A stretch of 64,000 nucleotides of DNA, from assembly GCF_905475345.1 (NCBI RefSeq), contig NC_066596.1, forward strand, positions 5,333,001 through 5,397,000, given 5' to 3'. Below the pieces are notes generated by a model. The model was not told where the DNA came from, did not search any database, and saw only the letters and a list, made by a program, of their open reading frames with translations. The DNA is from Vespula vulgaris (taxonomy: Eukaryota; Arthropoda; Insecta; Hymenoptera; Vespidae). Below, piece by piece: positions 61,476 through 64,000 of the stretch. The position numbers and the translations under genes are program-made. Numbering within the stretch: position 1 is the stretch's first letter; every line of letters starts with the position of its first letter.

Positions 61476-63713
61476 ATGAAGATCGATCGTCCGACGATGA
61501 TTCTCAGCTTCTGCGTTCTCCTGTTACTGCTGAGACCCGACGTTTGTTCCCTGGTAATACGTAAGTGTTCATTTCTATCGATCTTAAAAACGACGATGAT
61601 TTATTTTATAATCATGGATAATAATGTTCGATAAAGAGAAATAGAAAAGATGTATGGTATGTAGGTGTCTGTATGCTCTCTAAATTAAAAATTTCAAAAG
61701 ATCCGATTAGGTCCAATAGTCGATTAAAAAATTTCAATGCCCGACGTAAATTCTATAATCAATCGCGATAATATAATTATCAGGATATTTCGACACTTAT
61801 CATTTAATATCTCAGATAATAAATTTATCAAAAAAGAATGTGTACACTTCGAGCCAATACCCAAGCATTTTTATCCGTACCGAAGAAAAAACATAATAAG
61901 AAGGAACGAACGATTTGGTTAGAAAGAAATTGCCTTCCGATCATGAAAATCTCAACTAGGAACGAATAGAAATGGATAAGAGAGAGAACGAAACGGCAAT
62001 AGCTTGGGCGAAAGTCGAAACGATATTTTTCTTTCGAGCAAATTTGCCGCTGTTGCAACTACGAAGAACTCATTCTCCCGGAAGGAAGATCTGAAGGTTT
62101 CTCTCCCTCCCTTACTACCCTTTTTCTTTTCTTTTTCATTTTCTACGTTTCTTTCCCTTTTCTCAGCTTCCTCTCCTACTCTCTATTCCATTCTCTTTCT
62201 CTTTCTCCTTCTCTTTCTCCCTCTCCCTTTCTCCTCTTGGCAGTACTAACCCGTCAAATTTTTCATCGGGAGCAAGTGATCTCCGAGTTTTTATTTTCCT
62301 CAGGCCGGCTTCGCGATGGGGGTTCCCATCAGTCCAGAAGTAATGACTCGCTATTCTCCAGCCGCCCGGGGGATCAATTATTTTGAATCTAATGCGACAG
62401 GATAAATTGCATCCCACGGAAGGCTCCTTAGCCTCCCCACCCACCCACCCACCCACCACCAATTCCCACTTTCCACCTTTTTCACCCACTCCAAGCCTCA
62501 TCCACCCCTTCCGTTAACTTCCCCTTCGTTCCCCTCCCTTTTCAGTCTCCTAGTAGAATAGTTAGCTACCCTTCTCTTGCCTTTTCTATTCCTTTCGAAA
62601 CTCCCTCGTATTCCACGAGGAGATGTCGGTAAACGAGGAAGACGATTTTGAGGTTAGGAACACGATTCTCTATCGAAGACCACCCTCCCCATACACTCCC
62701 TTCGCCCACTAACCTTCCCACCAACATCCCACCCCACCTACCACGACCCTCGACCCCTGCCCGACCGAACTGGCTGAACGTTTAACTCAAGCGAATGAAC
62801 ACGCGATCGAGTTTTAGATTCGACGTTTTTTTCTTCTCCTTTTTTCTCTCTTTCTTTTCTCTTCTTTTCTCTCTTTTCTTTCTTTTTCTCTCTTTTTTCA
62901 CCTTTAAAACCGATTTTCTCATGAACGTGCGAAAGAGAAATAGTGGGTATTTCAAGAGGACAGGTTCCATTTCATTTTTCCTTTTTTGTAGGTTTTTCAT
63001 TTTTCTTCTAGCCTTTCTTTTTCTTTTCTTTTTTCCTTTTGGTTTCCTTTCCTCTTCTCTTTTCTTTCCTCTTCTTTTTCTTTTCTTTTTTAAATATAAA
63101 AATAGAGAAGAAACTCTCGTTAAATACGAAACGTCTATCTAAAAATCCTATTGCTCGTTAAATGCTTATAATAAATAGGAAGAGCGGCAGAGAGAAAGAG
63201 AGAAAAAAGAAATGGATTAAAGAATATGCAACGTTGGAAGGATAATGGAAAGTACTACTATCTACTTACTATTAGTCTCAAAGGAATAACTGTGTACGAG
63301 AGAAAGAAAGACAAAGATAGAGAGAGAGAGAGAAAGAGGGAAAGAGAGAGAAAAAACTTTGAAAAACAAAACTAGGTGGTAAGCTGAACGTTGTCGCGTC
63401 ATCCTCGTAACCTTTTGCATGCACCGAGAGCTTTTCTAACTCTTAAACTTCCGTCTTCCTCGTTATAGTAAATGGTCTGTCTTTGTGGTTGAACAAACAG
63501 TTACACAAAGATAAACGAAGGCAACGGAGAGTACTCGAGCAGTCGTCTCGAGATGGTTTCGAGGACCTAGAATCCGCCGGCCCTTGTCCACTCTCCTTCG
63601 TCCCTTTTGCTCTTAAACCGAGTAGAACTCGATGCTTCAGGCAGGTCCATCGTGATCCTCCGATCTCATCAACGGTCCATCCCTTGTGGATCTCATTTGA
63701 AGAAAGTGAATAA
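61476..63713 (+). CDS. Candidate two-exon secreted propeptide, unknown family (exons 61476-61560, 63469-63713)
   Basis: Exon 1 starts ATG at 61476 in a good insect context (AAAC before ATG) and encodes a strong signal peptide: MKIDRPTMILSFCVLLLLLR, then PDVCS as a likely cleavage region. It ends after 28 codons plus one base at GTAAGT (61561). Exon 2 follows a pyrimidine-rich acceptor TTCCTCGTTATAG (ends 63468), matches the phase, and stays open for 80 more codons to TAA (63711-63713). Total 109 residues. The mature part has a basic segment KDKRRQRRV (furin-type RQRR site), an acidic stretch DGFEDLES and two cysteines (GPCPLSF, TRCFRQ). The layout suits a hormone, growth-factor or neuropeptide precursor. 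An in-frame upstream ATG (61407) and an acceptor-like TTTTTCCAG (61429) allow a 5' UTR intron. CAG/GTCCAT at 63645 is a weak alternative donor. Family not recognised. Confidence 0.45.
61561..63468 (+). other. Proposed intron of the secreted-protein gene
   Basis: It begins GTAAGT and ends TTATAG. It contains pyrimidine-rich blocks (62100-62235 and 62825-63095), C-rich sequence (62430-62520, 62680-62760) with a minus-strand G-quadruplex motif (62435-62454), and a GA tract (63310-63350). No other exon was seen inside it. Confidence 0.4.
62435..62454 (-). other. G-quadruplex motif on the minus strand
   Basis: The plus strand reads CCCC-A-CCC-A-CCC-A-CCC-A-CCC. The complement therefore has five G3-4 tracts joined by single T loops, the most stable class of parallel quadruplex motif. 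The plus strand could also form an i-motif. It lies in the proposed intron, on the template strand for that gene. Confidence 0.85.
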
Positions 63714-63714
63714 A
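63709..63714 (+). terminator. AATAAA overlapping the stop codon
   Basis: The proposed stop TAA (63711-63713) lies inside AATAAA. A T/GT-rich stretch (GTCTTTTGTT) follows 10-20 nt on. It could serve as the poly-A signal of a very compact last exon, or may be coincidence. Confidence 0.25.
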
Positions 63715-64000
63715 ATATGACGAGTCTTTTGTTACTTAAACTTTATAACGTCCAAGAATTGTAAGCTCGTTAGATATTTCATAAAATCAAATTTATCCAA
63801 GTTTATGTTCTTTCGTGTTTGAGGAAAAAATATAATATTTGTCATTGATTCCGTTCGCACTCCTATCTACCTTCATGCGATAGACTGATATCGAGTAGGC
63901 CAAAAATGTCTAACTTAGTTAAAACCTTCTATACTTATAGTTGTATAATCCGAGAAAGAAAAAATACCAAAGAAATTATGTTAAAAAGTTTCGAAAAAAG
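63715..64000. other. Right-edge AT-rich stretch
   Basis: No feature is recognised downstream of the proposed stop apart from AT-rich unique sequence. Further exons of the gene could lie beyond the window. Confidence 0.5.

Noticed and set aside
1..64000. Search by eye for transposase, reverse transcriptase, viral, toxin, rRNA or common insect microRNA sequences
   Set aside because: None was recognised. Absence by eye is not proof, and a profile search on both strands would be decisive.

Overview
The window looks like nuclear DNA of an insect. It is roughly two-thirds A+T by eye, saturated with dinucleotide arrays (CT/GA, TA) and long poly-purine or poly-pyrimidine stretches, carries strong metazoan-type splice signals (GTAAGT donors, long pyrimidine tracts ending in AG) and shows no compact bacterial-style gene layout. 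A hymenopteran (bee, wasp or ant) is my best guess from the texture alone; no recognised gene confirms it.

Almost all of the 64 kb is intergenic or intronic. Most long open frames run through simple repeats (poly-S/L/F, poly-R/E, poly-I/Y) and are not genes. No rRNA, tRNA, CRISPR array, transposase or reverse-transcriptase frame was recognised.

Layout. From about 2.6 to 7.4 kb the plus strand has the texture of a long 3' untranslated region: two TGTAAATA Pumilio-type sites, a G-quadruplex motif and a final AATAAA at 7380. At 8.27-8.55 kb the minus strand carries a broken coding-like stretch followed by a poly-A signal. The 8.6-30.6 kb span is repeat-rich non-coding DNA with a few GC-richer islands (21.6-22.07, 27.09-27.33 kb), a TTAA-flanked inverted-repeat element (14.36-14.90 kb), a possible 27-nt micro-exon (16.64 kb) and a diverged tandem duplication (27.53-27.84 kb). 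At 30.9-31.25 kb a CpG-dense block with a TATA-like box and a GTAAGT donor could be a promoter with a non-coding first exon. The 31.3-61.4 kb span is again mostly simple repeats with dispersed inverted repeats. Its standout is a perfect 34-bp CpG-rich palindrome at 56.12 kb.

The best gene candidate lies at the right end. A signal-peptide exon (61476-61560) ends at a GTAAGT donor. A phase-compatible exon (63469-63713) adds a basic furin-type site and an acidic, cysteine-containing tail, giving a 109-residue secreted propeptide of unknown family. Its intron carries a C-rich tract that would form a G-quadruplex on the minus strand. The 31-kb promoter-like block could in principle drive this gene through a long 5' intron, but nothing in the sequence proves the link.
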